From assembly GCA_025350695.1 (NCBI GenBank), contig JANXXI010000151.1, forward strand, positions 1-51,381: 51,381 nucleotides of DNA, read 5' to 3'. The DNA comes from Acidobacteriota bacterium (lineage in GTDB: Bacteria > Acidobacteriota > Terriglobia > Bryobacterales > Bryobacteraceae). Each line of letters begins with the position of its first letter. Positions within the stretch are counted from its first letter, which is position 1. Shown here piece by piece: positions 25,879-34,992 of this stretch. The notes beneath the pieces are model-generated. The model was not told the origin of the DNA. It made no database searches and saw only the letters and a list, made by a program, of their open reading frames with translations. Made by a program: the position numbers and the translations under genes.

Positions 25879-26757
25879 CTAAACTTGGGCAATCCTTTCG
25901 CCAGCCTTGTTGATAGCCGAGACTGGAGTGACCCACCCACCGACGGCCAACTGCAGGTTCAACAGGGAGGCATCGAACGGCGAAATAGTCTGCGCCGTCA
26001 CCAGGTAGTTTTGCAGTTTATCAATCCAACCCTCGAATCGCGGATTCGGTGAAGCCGACTCAAAACGCAATACTTCCATCTGGCATCCGTAATTGGAGTC
26101 GAAATAGGTTGGAAGCTCTAATCCATCGGCTCTTAACGAATGACCACCCATCTTGCGCAGGATCGAAGAAGACAGATGCCTTTGGGTAACAGTTCCAACG
26201 CCTATACATCCGCCAAGCAGCCGTGCCAAACCATACGCCGCCAGGGCGATCCGCAAGGCGTGGCCGGTATTGCGGAGCTTCGGAGAAATCGCCCAACCGC
26301 CAACTTCAACATAATCGAGGCCTAAGCGCCGGGCGTGCTGCATGTCAGCCTCCACGGCAATCCGCAATCTTCCGCCCCATTGATCCGAAGTCGCCAGGGC
26401 CGACTGGCTGAGCCCCAATTGTGGAAATGAAGCCGTATTCTTATGAGACATGTAGCGGGCGCAGCCCACAACTTCCCCGTACTGGTCCAACGCAAGAATA
26501 TGCCATGCCGCATCGTCCACTGGAAGCCTATGCCTCCCATCGGAAGAAAGCTGGGAAGGTGTCAGAGCCCCCTCGTCGAGATAAAGCTTTCCTCTCATTC
26601 TCTGCATGCCGCTGAACAGCTTATGATGACGACCAGCGTCGAGACTCAGCCCAGTCAGAGAAGTTGGAATTTGATCCGTGCGCGGGGCTAATAAGACCAG
26701 CTCACCCTGTTTGTCATCTTTGCTCGGCGTTAGGTGCATAACTACTACCCGAGCCAT
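25879..26757 (-). CDS. GNAT-like acyltransferase, paralogue 1
   Basis: 292 residues, clearly paralogous to the protein at 27739-28608. Shared blocks are VVGCARY, the WG-x-L-x-x-AVE-x-(E/D)-M helix, YVEVGGWAISPKLRNTGHALRIALAAYGLARLLGG, VTQRHLSSSILRKMGG and LELPTYFDSNYGCQMEVLRF. The R-N-T-G-H-A loop after a beta-strand resembles the acyl-CoA pyrophosphate loop of GNAT and autoinducer-synthase-like enzymes. The C-terminal 50 residues are unique. It acts presumably in the cytoplasm on an acyl-CoA or acyl-ACP donor. It precedes the flavoprotein gene and is divergent from the PEP-CTERM gene. Confidence 0.7.
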   Translation of the reverse strand: MARVVVMHLTPSKDDKQGELVLLAPRTDQIPTSLTGLSLDAGRHHKLFSGMQRMRGKLYLDEGALTPSQLSSDGRHRLPVDDAAWHILALDQYGEVVGCARYMSHKNTASFPQLGLSQSALATSDQWGGRLRIAVEADMQHARRLGLDYVEVGGWAISPKLRNTGHALRIALAAYGLARLLGGCIGVGTVTQRHLSSSILRKMGGHSLRADGLELPTYFDSNYGCQMEVLRFESASPNPRFEGWIDKLQNYLVTAQTISPFDASLLNLQLAVGGWVTPVSAINKAGERIAQV

Positions 26758-26995
26758 CGACGCGAAAAAGCCCTAGCTTTAGGGGTGAAGGATGGATTCC
26801 TTTATTGCTAATGGAGTCGAGTTACCCTGACAAGGCAAGCCACTGATTTAATTGGAGTTGACCTCTTCACAATGTCCGTGGCACATTTTTAATCGTAAAG
26901 ATAAATTTCCTGAACGGAATTTTGCGGCCTAGAGTCTAACACTTAGCGAGTAAGGTAGATACATAAATTTACCTACTACAGGAGGCAAGGATATC

Positions 26996-27742
26996 ATGCA
27001 AAACATACTTCGCGGAATGCCGGTACAAAACAAATCTTCAATAATCATTGGAATTGCTGGCTTTCTGCTAATGGCTTCGTCTACTGAGGCGACGCCCGTG
27101 GGAACATTAACTTTGGCCAATTGCTCGGGCGGAGGAGTCATAGTCTCAGCGACTACAATCGATTGGACTCTTCCAGTTGGCGGAGGAAATGGCTGTGTTC
27201 AAACCGGCCTCTTAACCAACGTAACTTACGGAGCGGGCAGTGTTTTAGGTCCTGGAGTTCAGGGAACTATCCTTGATCTTACGGCCGGCACATTCCCTGC
27301 GAATTTTATAACTTTCGCCTCGGCGCCCGGCCTGCATTTTGATTTGTTGCAGCTTGGCCCTGCCAGCTCAAACACCAATTGCGCCGCGTTAATGATAGGA
27401 GAAAGTTGCTCTGCAGTAGCTGGTTCCCCCTTCCTACTGACGAGGTTCTCTGCAACGGGTACGACAGTTTCGCTCCAGGCGTTGGGAACCGCAGGAGACT
27501 CGGTTAGTTCCAGTTCAATTTGGCAGGGCGGATTCACGACGCAAATCGCGGATAAGACTCCCGCTCAAATTCAAGCGGCTATTGCAACTCCCGGGGGCAC
27601 TGTCTCCAGCACCTACTCAGGAGACTTCAGAGTTACCATTGTCGGGGGCGCTATTATTACTCCGGAACCTGGGACGGCTCTGCTCATGGGAATGGGAGTT
27701 TTCTTAATCGCCGTGCGCGTAATCAAACGTCCTAATTCTTAG
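26996..27742 (+). CDS. PEP-CTERM sorting-domain protein
   Basis: 248 residues. An N-terminal signal peptide (hydrophobic core around residues 15-30, SIIIGIAGFLLMASSTEA) precedes a Thr/Ser/Gly-rich beta-type domain with four Cys. The C-terminus is a textbook PEP-CTERM signal: TPEPGTALLMG, a hydrophobic helix, then basic residues (RVIKRPNS). Exosortases recognise and process such tails. No exosortase gene is in the window. A strong AGGAGG precedes the start. It sits between two divergent/convergent paralogous acyltransferase-like genes, interlocking with the second by four bases at the stops. Confidence 0.85.
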   Translation: MQNILRGMPVQNKSSIIIGIAGFLLMASSTEATPVGTLTLANCSGGGVIVSATTIDWTLPVGGGNGCVQTGLLTNVTYGAGSVLGPGVQGTILDLTAGTFPANFITFASAPGLHFDLLQLGPASSNTNCAALMIGESCSAVAGSPFLLTRFSATGTTVSLQALGTAGDSVSSSSIWQGGFTTQIADKTPAQIQAAIATPGGTVSSTYSGDFRVTIVGGAIITPEPGTALLMGMGVFLIAVRVIKRPNS

Positions 27743-28608
27743 TTCAAGTGAACGTTGTTGGTCGAATTCCGGCCATCAGGGTGAGGCCGGGTTGAAATTG
27801 TCTTGTTGTCAAAGGTCAATACAGGCATGGTTCTGAGTTGGCCTTTGATCTTTTCAATCCCATGAAAATAGCGCGGATTCGGCGCCCACGAGTGAAAGCG
27901 CAGGACTTCCATCTCGCAAGAGTATTGGTGGTCGAAGTAAGCTGGTAGTTCCAAGCCGCCATGCGCTAAAGAAAACCCGCCAATACGCCTCAAGATAGAG
28001 GCGGAAGAATGTCTCTGGGTTGCGGTTGTAAGTCCCACAACCCCTCCCAACACTTGCGCGAGACCGTAGATGGCCAACACCATTCGTAGCGCTTCGCCAG
28101 TGCCACGAATACTCTCGGCTAGGGCCCACCCTCCAAGTTCGACATATGGAACATTTTTCTTGCACGCCAGATCCATTTCTGATTCAACAGCCGCTTGGAG
28201 TTTCGAACCCCATTTCGGGCATTGCGCCAATGAACTTTTGGATACCGTCAAATCGGAAAAGTTCTTCGCACTCGAAAACGGCGTGTAGCGTGCGCACCCC
28301 AGAACGTGTGAATGTTCGTCTTGAATGAGAAGGTGCCAGCTTCGCCAGTCGAGATCAACGTCGTGCCTACCATCACGCAAATGGTTAGCTGTTATTGCTC
28401 CGTCTTTAAGATACACACCACCTCGAAGTGTCTGTACTTTTCGGATCATTTCCCCACACCGGTGTGTGTTGGCCATTCTGTTTGAAAACGCCGGAATATG
28501 GGCTAAGCGAGGCGCTACAAGTGCTAACTTCCGAATTGCAGGGCCGTGATTACATAGTCGTGGAGCCAAAAAATGGTCCACTGAGTTGGGATTCAGCACG
28601 ATCCCCAC
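27739..28608 (-). CDS. GNAT-like acyltransferase, paralogue 2
   Basis: 289 residues with the same architecture as the protein at 25879-26757: HVLGCARYTPF, KWGSKLQAAVESEMDLA, YVELGGWALAESIRGTGEALRMVLAIYGLAQVLGG, TATQRHSSASILRRIGG, LELPAYFDHQYSCEMEVLRFHSW. Here the loop R-G-T-G-E-A is closer to the GNAT consensus. The two copies diverge mainly at both ends, which points to an old duplication around the PEP-CTERM gene. By fold it may be an N-acyl transferase; acyltransferases of a related kind are known to accompany exosortase loci. The substrate is unknown. Confidence 0.7.
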   Translation of the reverse strand: MGIVLNPNSVDHFLAPRLCNHGPAIRKLALVAPRLAHIPAFSNRMANTHRCGEMIRKVQTLRGGVYLKDGAITANHLRDGRHDVDLDWRSWHLLIQDEHSHVLGCARYTPFSSAKNFSDLTVSKSSLAQCPKWGSKLQAAVESEMDLACKKNVPYVELGGWALAESIRGTGEALRMVLAIYGLAQVLGGVVGLTTATQRHSSASILRRIGGFSLAHGGLELPAYFDHQYSCEMEVLRFHSWAPNPRYFHGIEKIKGQLRTMPVLTFDNKTISTRPHPDGRNSTNNVHLN

Positions 28609-29630
28609 ACGTGTATTTGGAGCATCTTTAGAAGTACCTTACTGTTTAGTTGTAAGAGTTAGGCACAGCATCTAAAGCGCCAAAAACCTTTCCCTTGAAC
28701 TTATTGATTGTTTCCGCCAAATCGACAAACTTCCGAGCCAATACACGATCAGATTTACCGTCCGATTTTTACAGCATGGTAAATTTTTCCGTAAAACATT
28801 CTTTATAAAGTACTTATCTAGGATTACCAGTTATCGTTATAGCCTTAGGGCCCTTTAACCATCGGGGATTTTGGATTTAACGCATGTGCATCCTTACAAT
28901 TGAGAGTAAGAGAAATCGCTCTCATACCAGAAACTCATAACCCAATAGCGATAGGTGCCGCGACCCCATCGCTCCAAACCTTACCGACCACCTTGGTCCA
29001 GCGGCAAACCGGACCAGTTCCGCACACATCGAGCCGCCCAGTTCGGCTGTGTGGCGCTGCACTGGGACAAGGTAATCTACCGCTTGGCCTCAAGGTTCAT
29101 TCTCGCAAGGTCACCCAGCCTGCCCAAAGCCCGACTTGGCGACGAAATCATTTCGTCCCGCGCTTGTAGGTACGTGCGGACCTTGCCGTCCGGACTACCG
29201 CGTCAAGCAGAAGTTGCATATTGGCGAGGTCTCTTTTCTTGAAAACCTTTTTGATAACTCATCGTTGCCTCTGCGGCTGAGGAACAACAGCCATGTTTTT
29301 ATTGATTTAGTCAACTAAGTGGACTTAGCAACTAGATTTGGCACTCCAATTGCCTCCTCAATACACTGGATAGAAGATTCCCATGTACTGTCACAGTAAT
29401 TTGCTCCAGGGATCGCCTTTTATGATGGCGATTTCATGCACGCTAATTAGCTCCAGCTGGGATTTTATTCCCGTTAGTCACTTGAGACCCGCCGGAAGCA
29501 CAATCGTGATTCGCAGACTCAGTCCCAGGGAAAGAGAAGAATACCGGTGCTGGCGTCCTGATCGTCACTAGTTAGTTCAAGCGGTCGTTTGTAATCTAAA
29601 GGGTAAGTAAATTAAAAGGGTAACCAAAAA
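28609..29630. other. 1-kb region without a supportable gene
   Basis: AT-rich flanks surround a GC-richer island (about 28955-29240). Open frames of 60-95 codons occur there, but none has recognisable homology or a good ribosome binding site. The island contains short inverted repeats, including gacgaaat/atttcgtc at 29141-29157 and cggac/gtccg at 29177-29192. Just before the next gene, AAAGGGTAA occurs twice (about 29596-29620) in place of a clear Shine-Dalgarno sequence. It may hold gene remnants, a structured RNA or regulatory DNA. Confidence 0.5.
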
Positions 29631-32600
29631 ATGAAGACTTTAATTCTTTCGCTCGGTCTAGCGTTCGCGACTTGCATTAGTAGTGGGCAATCAATTAGCG
29701 TCACGCCCCAGCAACTCAACTTTAACGTTCAATCCGGGATAAGTAGTAGCGCCGCGCAAGTAGTGACGGTTATACCTAGCGTTGCCGGAAACAATGCCAT
29801 CGCCTTCATCGTTAATACCCAAACCTCACCTTGGCTCCTTGTCCAGGGCACCACTGGCGGGATCATTAGCAACGTACCGGCTAACGGTGTTCCGCTCGCG
29901 GTAACAGTTAACACCCAAGGGTTGAATCCGGGGCAGACCTATAACGGATCGTTCACGGTTCAGCTGGCGTCTAGTGCTTCGAGTCCAATTACAGTGAATG
30001 TAAATCTTGTTGTGGGTGGCGCATCAACGCTCTCCTCATCCCCTTCCGCGCTTTTCTTCACCGCCGTTCAGGGCGCACAAGTTGCCACACCCAGCAGTCA
30101 AAACGTAACCCTTACCAGTACTACCGGTGCACTAGCGTTTACGCTTACCTCTCAGACCCAAACCGGCGGCAACTGGCTGAGCTTGAATTCAACAGGTGGG
30201 ACCACCGGCGGCTCAAGCGGTACATTCTCCGTTAGCGCCGTGCCGAGTGGATTGGCGCCGGGAACTTACTCTGGAGTCATCACGGCGGCTAGTAACCCTG
30301 CCGGAAATCTTGCCCAGATTCAGGTGACGCTTACAATCAGCGCGACCTCCGTATTGAGTGTAACGCCCACCAGCCTCAACACCTTCCTCTATCAAGCCGG
30401 AGGCGCACTCCCGGCCCCCCAATCTCTTTCGCTGAGCTCGAACGGAGCCGCCATCCCTTTCACCATCGGCGTTAGCCCCGCCGCACCTTGGTTGGTTGTT
30501 AACCCGCTGGGCGGAACTGTCTCGGGCGCGCCTGCTGCTCTAACCCTTACAGTTACGCCAACCGGACTTACTCCGGGAACTTATACAACCTCGTTGAATA
30601 TTACGCCTCTCAATGGCGTTAACGCCTTGCCTGCCATACCAGTCGTATTGGTGGTGAGTAACAATCCGTTGCTGCAAGCCAATCCAGCGCAGATTACTTT
30701 TACCAGCGCATTTGCCAGCCAGGGCCCGGCGGATCAGATCCTCAACATAACTTCGGTGGGTGGGCAAGTTCCGTTTACGGTGTCAACGGACGTACCTTGG
30801 CTGACGGCGACGTCGTCGGGGATCACTTCTCCGGCTCAGGTGACCCTGCGTGTAAACTCAGCTCTCCTTGGCGTAGGAACGCTCTCGGGTAAAGTCACAA
30901 TTAGGCCAACCAATGGCGATAATTATTCCATAGTCGTCCCTGTGACCGTCACAGTCACAAATCCCATCCAAGTGATCGCCGTTCCCGCCAACCTTCTGTT
31001 CAGCTACCAGACCAATCAGCCGCCCCCGCCTTCACAAGCTCTACAGATCCGTAGCACTGGTCAACCGGTTCCTATCAGCGTTACCGCGGCTACTTCAACA
31101 TGCGGAACCAATTGGCTGAATGCAACTACGTCCCAAGTGACTACGCCCGTCACAATCACCGTCAGCGTGTCCACGGTGGGCATGACTCCAGGCGCCTGCT
31201 CCGGAACAATTTCTGTTACCTACTTGGGGTCAACTACCCCGCTGGTGATCCCCGTGACAGTAGCCGTCTCCGCGGCCGCTGAACTAAGCATCAGTATTCC
31301 CGTTGGATTTGGAAATGAAACCGTGCAACAATCCGCGGCTGGCACAGGAGCCATCGCCAGGACGATTTCATTAACCAGCACCGATCCGTTGACGCAAGTG
31401 ACCTTCACCGCATCAGCCACCACCAATTCCGCCGGCGGATGGCTTGCGATCGGACCTGGATCTGGTTCCACGCCCACGAATTTGGTTGTCTCCATTCTTC
31501 CCGGGGGATTGGCGCCAGGTACTTACACCGGTCAAATCTCGATATCGTCCTCAAGCTTACCTAGTTCACTGCCTAACCAGACGTTTGTTTTGCCGGTGAC
31601 TGTAACCGTTAATCCGGCAATCACTGTATCCGTTGCTCCCCCCGCGTTATCATTTACACAAACGCAAGGAGCGGCGGTCCCTAAAACTCAATCCTTGACC
31701 CTGACCAGTTCAGGAGGAACAGCTTCTTATACGGCAACAATCGCGCAAATTACCGGCGGTGATTGGTTGGACGTAAATCCAGCAAGCGGAAATGCCAATA
31801 GTGATTTGACGGTCAGCATTAAACCAAATACTTTACCCGCCAATTCTACGCCATACACTGCGCAGATCGTGTTAGCCTTTCAGAATTCCGCTACGCCACC
31901 CATCACGGTTCCGGTGTCGCTCACTGTGTTGACCGCCCAAAATCTGACGGTTGCCCCACAAAACCTATCGTTCAATTTTCAACTGGGTAGCGCCGCCCCG
32001 CCTGCGCAAAAACTCACCGTATCGAGTACAACGCCAATTTCCTTCACGGCAACCAGCACATCCAGTCCCGCAGGGTGGTTAGTGGTTGATGCAACATCGG
32101 GAATCACTCCGAGGGACCTCAACATTTCAATCAACCCTCAGGGACTCGCGGTCGGCCTTTACAATGGATCCATTTCAGTGACCACCCCCGGATCTGCTTC
32201 CCCGGCAGTAACTAATGTTACTTTGAATGTTGCCGCAGCTTCAGCCCCGCAACTGGTTACTATCACCAATGCGGCAAGCAGTCAAGCCGGACCAATCGCG
32301 CCAGGTGAGTTGATTACCATCAAAGGGACCGCGCTAGGACCGGTCACGACAACCAACGGTGGACAATTCACGCTCAATTCTACTGGTGGTGTCGACGCCA
32401 GATTACAGGGTGTTAGAGTACTGTTCGATAACATACAGGGCACGCCGCTTTATGTATCGACGAACCAGATCAACGTGATTGCGCCTTGGGAAATTGCGGG
32501 TCGAATCACAACGAACGTAACGGTTGAATACAATGGAGTGACATCGACGCCTATCGGGTTGAGAGTCGACAACACTTCGCCGGCGATCTTCACCTTGAAT

Positions 32601-32978
32601 ACAACTGGTGCAGGTCAAGCCGCTGTGTTAAATGGCGACGGGACTGTAAATGGGCCGCTAAGTCCCACGTTGAAACCGGCGGGGCCTAACTCAACGATTG
32701 TGGCATACATCACCGGGGCCGGACAAACAAGCCCAGCGGGGATCACTGGTTCGGTATCGCCTGTAAATCAACTTCTCCGAATCACCGGGTCCACCACGGC
32801 GACAATCGGCGGGCAAAATGCTACCGTTGAATTCATCGGCGCCGCGCCAGGCTTGGTGACCGGTGTTGTTCAAGTCAATTTGCGAACACCCGCGGGAGTC
32901 ATCGGCAATGCCTTGCCGCTGGTGATAACGATCAACGGAGTCTCGACGTCGGCCGGTCCTACCGTAGCGGTCCAGTAG
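29631..32978 (+). CDS. Large secreted BACON/Ig-like repeat protein with TIGR03437-type C-terminal domain
   Basis: 1115 residues. After a signal peptide (about 1-19) come eight repeats of roughly 95-110 residues (starting near 20, 131, 240, 345, 443, 551, 661 and 770). Each has the pattern P-x-x-L-x-F at the start, then W-L-x-(V/A) and G-x-(T/S)-P, then GLxPGTYxGxIxV and a closing VTV strand. This is the BACON-like beta-sandwich. The last 245 residues (VTITNAASSQAGPIAPGELITIKGTALGP onward, including QINVIAPWEI and AYITGAGQTSPAG) match the Solibacter-type C-terminal domain TIGR03437. It is probably a cell-surface or extracellular adhesin or carbohydrate-binding protein. The DNA is lower in GC than the neighbouring enzyme genes. 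A strong terminator follows. Confidence 0.9.
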   Translation: MKTLILSLGLAFATCISSGQSISVTPQQLNFNVQSGISSSAAQVVTVIPSVAGNNAIAFIVNTQTSPWLLVQGTTGGIISNVPANGVPLAVTVNTQGLNPGQTYNGSFTVQLASSASSPITVNVNLVVGGASTLSSSPSALFFTAVQGAQVATPSSQNVTLTSTTGALAFTLTSQTQTGGNWLSLNSTGGTTGGSSGTFSVSAVPSGLAPGTYSGVITAASNPAGNLAQIQVTLTISATSVLSVTPTSLNTFLYQAGGALPAPQSLSLSSNGAAIPFTIGVSPAAPWLVVNPLGGTVSGAPAALTLTVTPTGLTPGTYTTSLNITPLNGVNALPAIPVVLVVSNNPLLQANPAQITFTSAFASQGPADQILNITSVGGQVPFTVSTDVPWLTATSSGITSPAQVTLRVNSALLGVGTLSGKVTIRPTNGDNYSIVVPVTVTVTNPIQVIAVPANLLFSYQTNQPPPPSQALQIRSTGQPVPISVTAATSTCGTNWLNATTSQVTTPVTITVSVSTVGMTPGACSGTISVTYLGSTTPLVIPVTVAVSAAAELSISIPVGFGNETVQQSAAGTGAIARTISLTSTDPLTQVTFTASATTNSAGGWLAIGPGSGSTPTNLVVSILPGGLAPGTYTGQISISSSSLPSSLPNQTFVLPVTVTVNPAITVSVAPPALSFTQTQGAAVPKTQSLTLTSSGGTASYTATIAQITGGDWLDVNPASGNANSDLTVSIKPNTLPANSTPYTAQIVLAFQNSATPPITVPVSLTVLTAQNLTVAPQNLSFNFQLGSAAPPAQKLTVSSTTPISFTATSTSSPAGWLVVDATSGITPRDLNISINPQGLAVGLYNGSISVTTPGSASPAVTNVTLNVAAASAPQLVTITNAASSQAGPIAPGELITIKGTALGPVTTTNGGQFTLNSTGGVDARLQGVRVLFDNIQGTPLYVSTNQINVIAPWEIAGRITTNVTVEYNGVTSTPIGLRVDNTSPAIFTLNTTGAGQAAVLNGDGTVNGPLSPTLKPAGPNSTIVAYITGAGQTSPAGITGSVSPVNQLLRITGSTTATIGGQNATVEFIGAAPGLVTGVVQVNLRTPAGVIGNALPLVITINGVSTSAGPTVAVQ

Positions 32979-33003
32979 GGATTTGGTACAAAACCTGAAC
33001 CTG

Positions 33004-33044
33004 AAAGAGCTTGGACGGCCTCAGCGCTGTCCAAGCTCTTTTTT
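33004..33044 (+). terminator. Rho-independent terminator of the BACON-repeat gene
   Basis: A perfect 13-bp stem (aaagagcttggac at 33004-33016 with its complement at 33029-33041), a 12-base loop and a run of T residues lie 26 bp after the stop codon of the large repeat protein. Confidence 0.93.
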
Positions 33045-33597
33045 CTACATCAGCTTTTCTAAAATTCAGCCTTCGAAAAGTCCCCCAAAGGGCCATGCAA
33101 TTAATCGGATCAAGTGTCCGGCGACGAAGAACTCGGGCATCATCGCTGTTTTTGGCATTAGCGCATTTATCCCCGTCCTGATTTCCATAATCATCGCTAC
33201 AGCATTGGCATCCAACTCGGAAACTATGCCGGCAGAGTGTAGGTCCAAGTTGTGAGCTCGTCACCGATCCTTTTGAATGATGAATTCGAGCCCAACTTCC
33301 CGGTCGTATTCAATCAATTCGTAAACGCCTTGCCGATGCGGTCGAACGTGGTCCTCAGCAGACCTCCGAAGTGGGCAAAGCTCCTATTTGGAGGAGGAAA
33401 AGCGGCAAGAAAGGGGATGATTGGTCCACTAATTGGATGCTGGGGATTGTCGACTACAGCTAAATTTCTGGGGATGAATGGGTTAGATTAAAGGGCTGGC
33501 GCCGCTTAGGGCAAGTTGTACAACTACTGACATCTGTCCTCGCTAGTTCGAGCAGCCAAGTGTCTCTCTCGATCTATCAGGACTGAAGGAAATTGGG
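33045..33597. other. Intergenic region without a supportable gene
   Basis: Open frames of 60-100 codons exist on both strands (for example 33066-33248 minus, ending RLIAWPFGGLFEG; 33252-33491 plus), but none is recognisable and their ribosome binding sites are poor. I see no repeat or mobile-element signature. Confidence 0.4.
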
Positions 33598-33723
33598 TTA
33601 GCTGGGGATCTTCTTTGCGGTAGCTTCGCGAGCTTCACTTAAAGCAATAGCAACAGCCTGTTTTCTGCTCTTGACAATCGCGCCGCTGCCTGACGTCAAA
33701 GAACCTTCTTTGTATTCTTTCAT
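33598..33723 (-). CDS. DUF6496-like small basic protein
   Basis: 41 residues from ATG 33723 (MKEYKEGSLTSGSGAIVKSRKQAVAIALSEARE). The KSRKQAVAIALSEAR block and the VM-x-E-(Y/F)-K-x-G-x-L-x-SG start are characteristic of the DUF6496 family of small DNA-associated or stress-type proteins. The family-like sequence continues upstream in frame (AKKNAGQNKLHKV) to a TAG at 33781, but without any ATG, GTG or TTG. The gene has therefore probably lost its original 5' end or starts at this internal Met. Too short to appear in routine ORF calls. Confidence 0.65.
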   Translation of the reverse strand: MKEYKEGSLTSGSGAIVKSRKQAVAIALSEAREATAKKIPS

Positions 33724-33929
33724 AACTTTATGAAGTTTATTCTGGCCTGCGTTTTTCTTCGCCGTAAATTCAGCTCCAAACTAATCCTCGTGTAAACGGC
33801 CATAGCGAGAGTTAAAACAGCGGGAAGCAATACCCCGGACGTCTTGGCCACGATTGCTTCTTCGCGATAATGTTCTGCAGAGTCGAAAAAGATGTGGGGG
33901 AACTCCGCTCTCAGGTATTTCCTCGTAGA

Positions 33930-34310
33930 TTAATTATTCCTGCTTAGCGCTCGCGCTATCACAAATCCGATCACCGCTGCAGCCACCAGTGCCGGAACGG
34001 GATTCCTGCGCACTAAAGCCTCCACGTCCGTCACCATCGCCTTCATGTCGTTGCCCCGAAGGTATTCGGCCGTCGAATTCAACGTGGCCGCCGTGGATTG
34101 CGCCATGCCGGTTACCGTTTCAGCCTTCGTGTGCAGCGCCGAAGCAGCGCTCTCCAGCCCTCCTGCGGCCGATTCACGGCTCCCATCAAGTTTATTGACG
34201 GCGGTCTTGCCAAGGTCCGAGACCTTCTCTTTTAAATGCGTGGCAGCGTTGGCCACCTGATCCGCGACCGTTTCCGTGGGTCCAGTAAACGTGCTGCTAT
34301 TTGTTGCCAT
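33930..34310 (-). CDS. DUF883/YqjD-ElaB-like membrane-anchored stress protein
   Basis: 126 residues. A polar helical part with repeated Ala/Glu/Lys/Thr (VADQVANAATHLKEKVSDLGK, SAAGGLESAASALHTKAETV) resembles DUF883 or LEA-type helices. It ends in the diagnostic C-terminal membrane anchor VRRNPVPALVAAAVIGFVIARALSR. E. coli relatives are inner-membrane, ribosome-associated, stationary-phase proteins. It is followed by no partner on the same strand within 200 bp, and preceded by the GlsB/YeaQ gene, with which it may share a transcript. Confidence 0.85.
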   Translation of the reverse strand: MATNSSTFTGPTETVADQVANAATHLKEKVSDLGKTAVNKLDGSRESAAGGLESAASALHTKAETVTGMAQSTAATLNSTAEYLRGNDMKAMVTDVEALVRRNPVPALVAAAVIGFVIARALSRNN

Positions 34311-34357
34311 GTTTTAGTTCTCCTTAGGCGTACGCAGTGCTATTTGTCGAAAACGAT

Positions 34358-34612
34358 CTAACCGACGCGCCGAAATAGCAGGTGGTAGGCCATAAGCAAA
34401 ACGATCGACCCTATCACGGCGACAACAATGCTATAAAGATTTACTCCAGTGACGCCAGGCTGTCCGAGGCTGTTGAAGAGCCACCCTCCGGCTACCGCCC
34501 CAAGAATTCCCAGCAGAATATCGCCGATGAGCCCCTCACCTGTGTTGTTGACTACCTTGCTTCCAATGAAGCCGGCAATTAAACCTAAAACAATCCAAGC
34601 CACGAATGACAT
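34358..34612 (-). CDS. GlsB/YeaQ/YmgE-family membrane stress protein
   Basis: 84 residues with three hydrophobic segments and the family's Gly-rich pattern (WIVLGLIAGFIGSKVVNNTGEGLIGDILLGILGAVAGGWLF). These small inner-membrane proteins (formerly transglycosylase-associated) are stress-induced in many bacteria; their mechanism is unknown. It lies 47 bp upstream of the DUF883-like gene on the same strand. Confidence 0.92.
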   Translation of the reverse strand: MSFVAWIVLGLIAGFIGSKVVNNTGEGLIGDILLGILGAVAGGWLFNSLGQPGVTGVNLYSIVVAVIGSIVLLMAYHLLFRRVG

Positions 34613-34992
34613 ATCCGTTCCTCCAATTTAAGTTAAGTTGTGGGACGAGTCGCTCACCAACTTACTTCGGACACATGAGCAACTTGATTGCCAATCTGAT
34701 CCGCCTAGAAAGGCGGAGAAATGGCGAAGTGATATAATCCCCGTTAACTCTTGCCGGCGTACAAGCTCTCAATGCGAAAAAGCGGTTTGGCGAAGATGAG
34801 TTTCCGGAGTGCGCGGAAAATCGGCGCGGTTTTCACGGCGGCAAATTTTGCCTTCTCATGCAAAACTCGGACGTTCCGGAAATGAAATCCGTTGACCTTC
34901 GGAAGTTCAAGACGCTCTTTTGGTCTACAATACGTTTACACTAGGCAAATGACAGAAACTACACTGTTGTATCCGGTAGGAATAGTCTTTCC
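34613..34992. other. 380-bp divergent intergenic region
   Basis: This lies between the divergent GlsB-like and RsbQ-like genes and probably holds both promoters. The minus strand has a start-less open frame of about 57 codons ending near 34750 (FAAVKTAPIFRALRKLIFAKPLFRIESLYAGKS in pieces) that looks codon-like and could be a gene fossil. No promoter was assigned. Confidence 0.4.

Noticed and set aside
26876-26895. TGGCAC upstream of the PEP-CTERM gene as a sigma-54 -24 element
   Set aside because: The -12 GC dinucleotide at the required spacing is missing (sequence continues atttttaatc), and the distance to the gene is over 100 bp.
33066-33248. 60-codon minus-strand frame ending WPFGGLFEG
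   Set aside because: No homology recognised; an equally long frame lies opposite on the plus strand, so coding strand cannot be decided.
34750-34920. Start-less minus-strand frame with codon-like sequence upstream of the RsbQ-like gene
   Set aside because: No start codon, no recognised family; at most a gene fossil.
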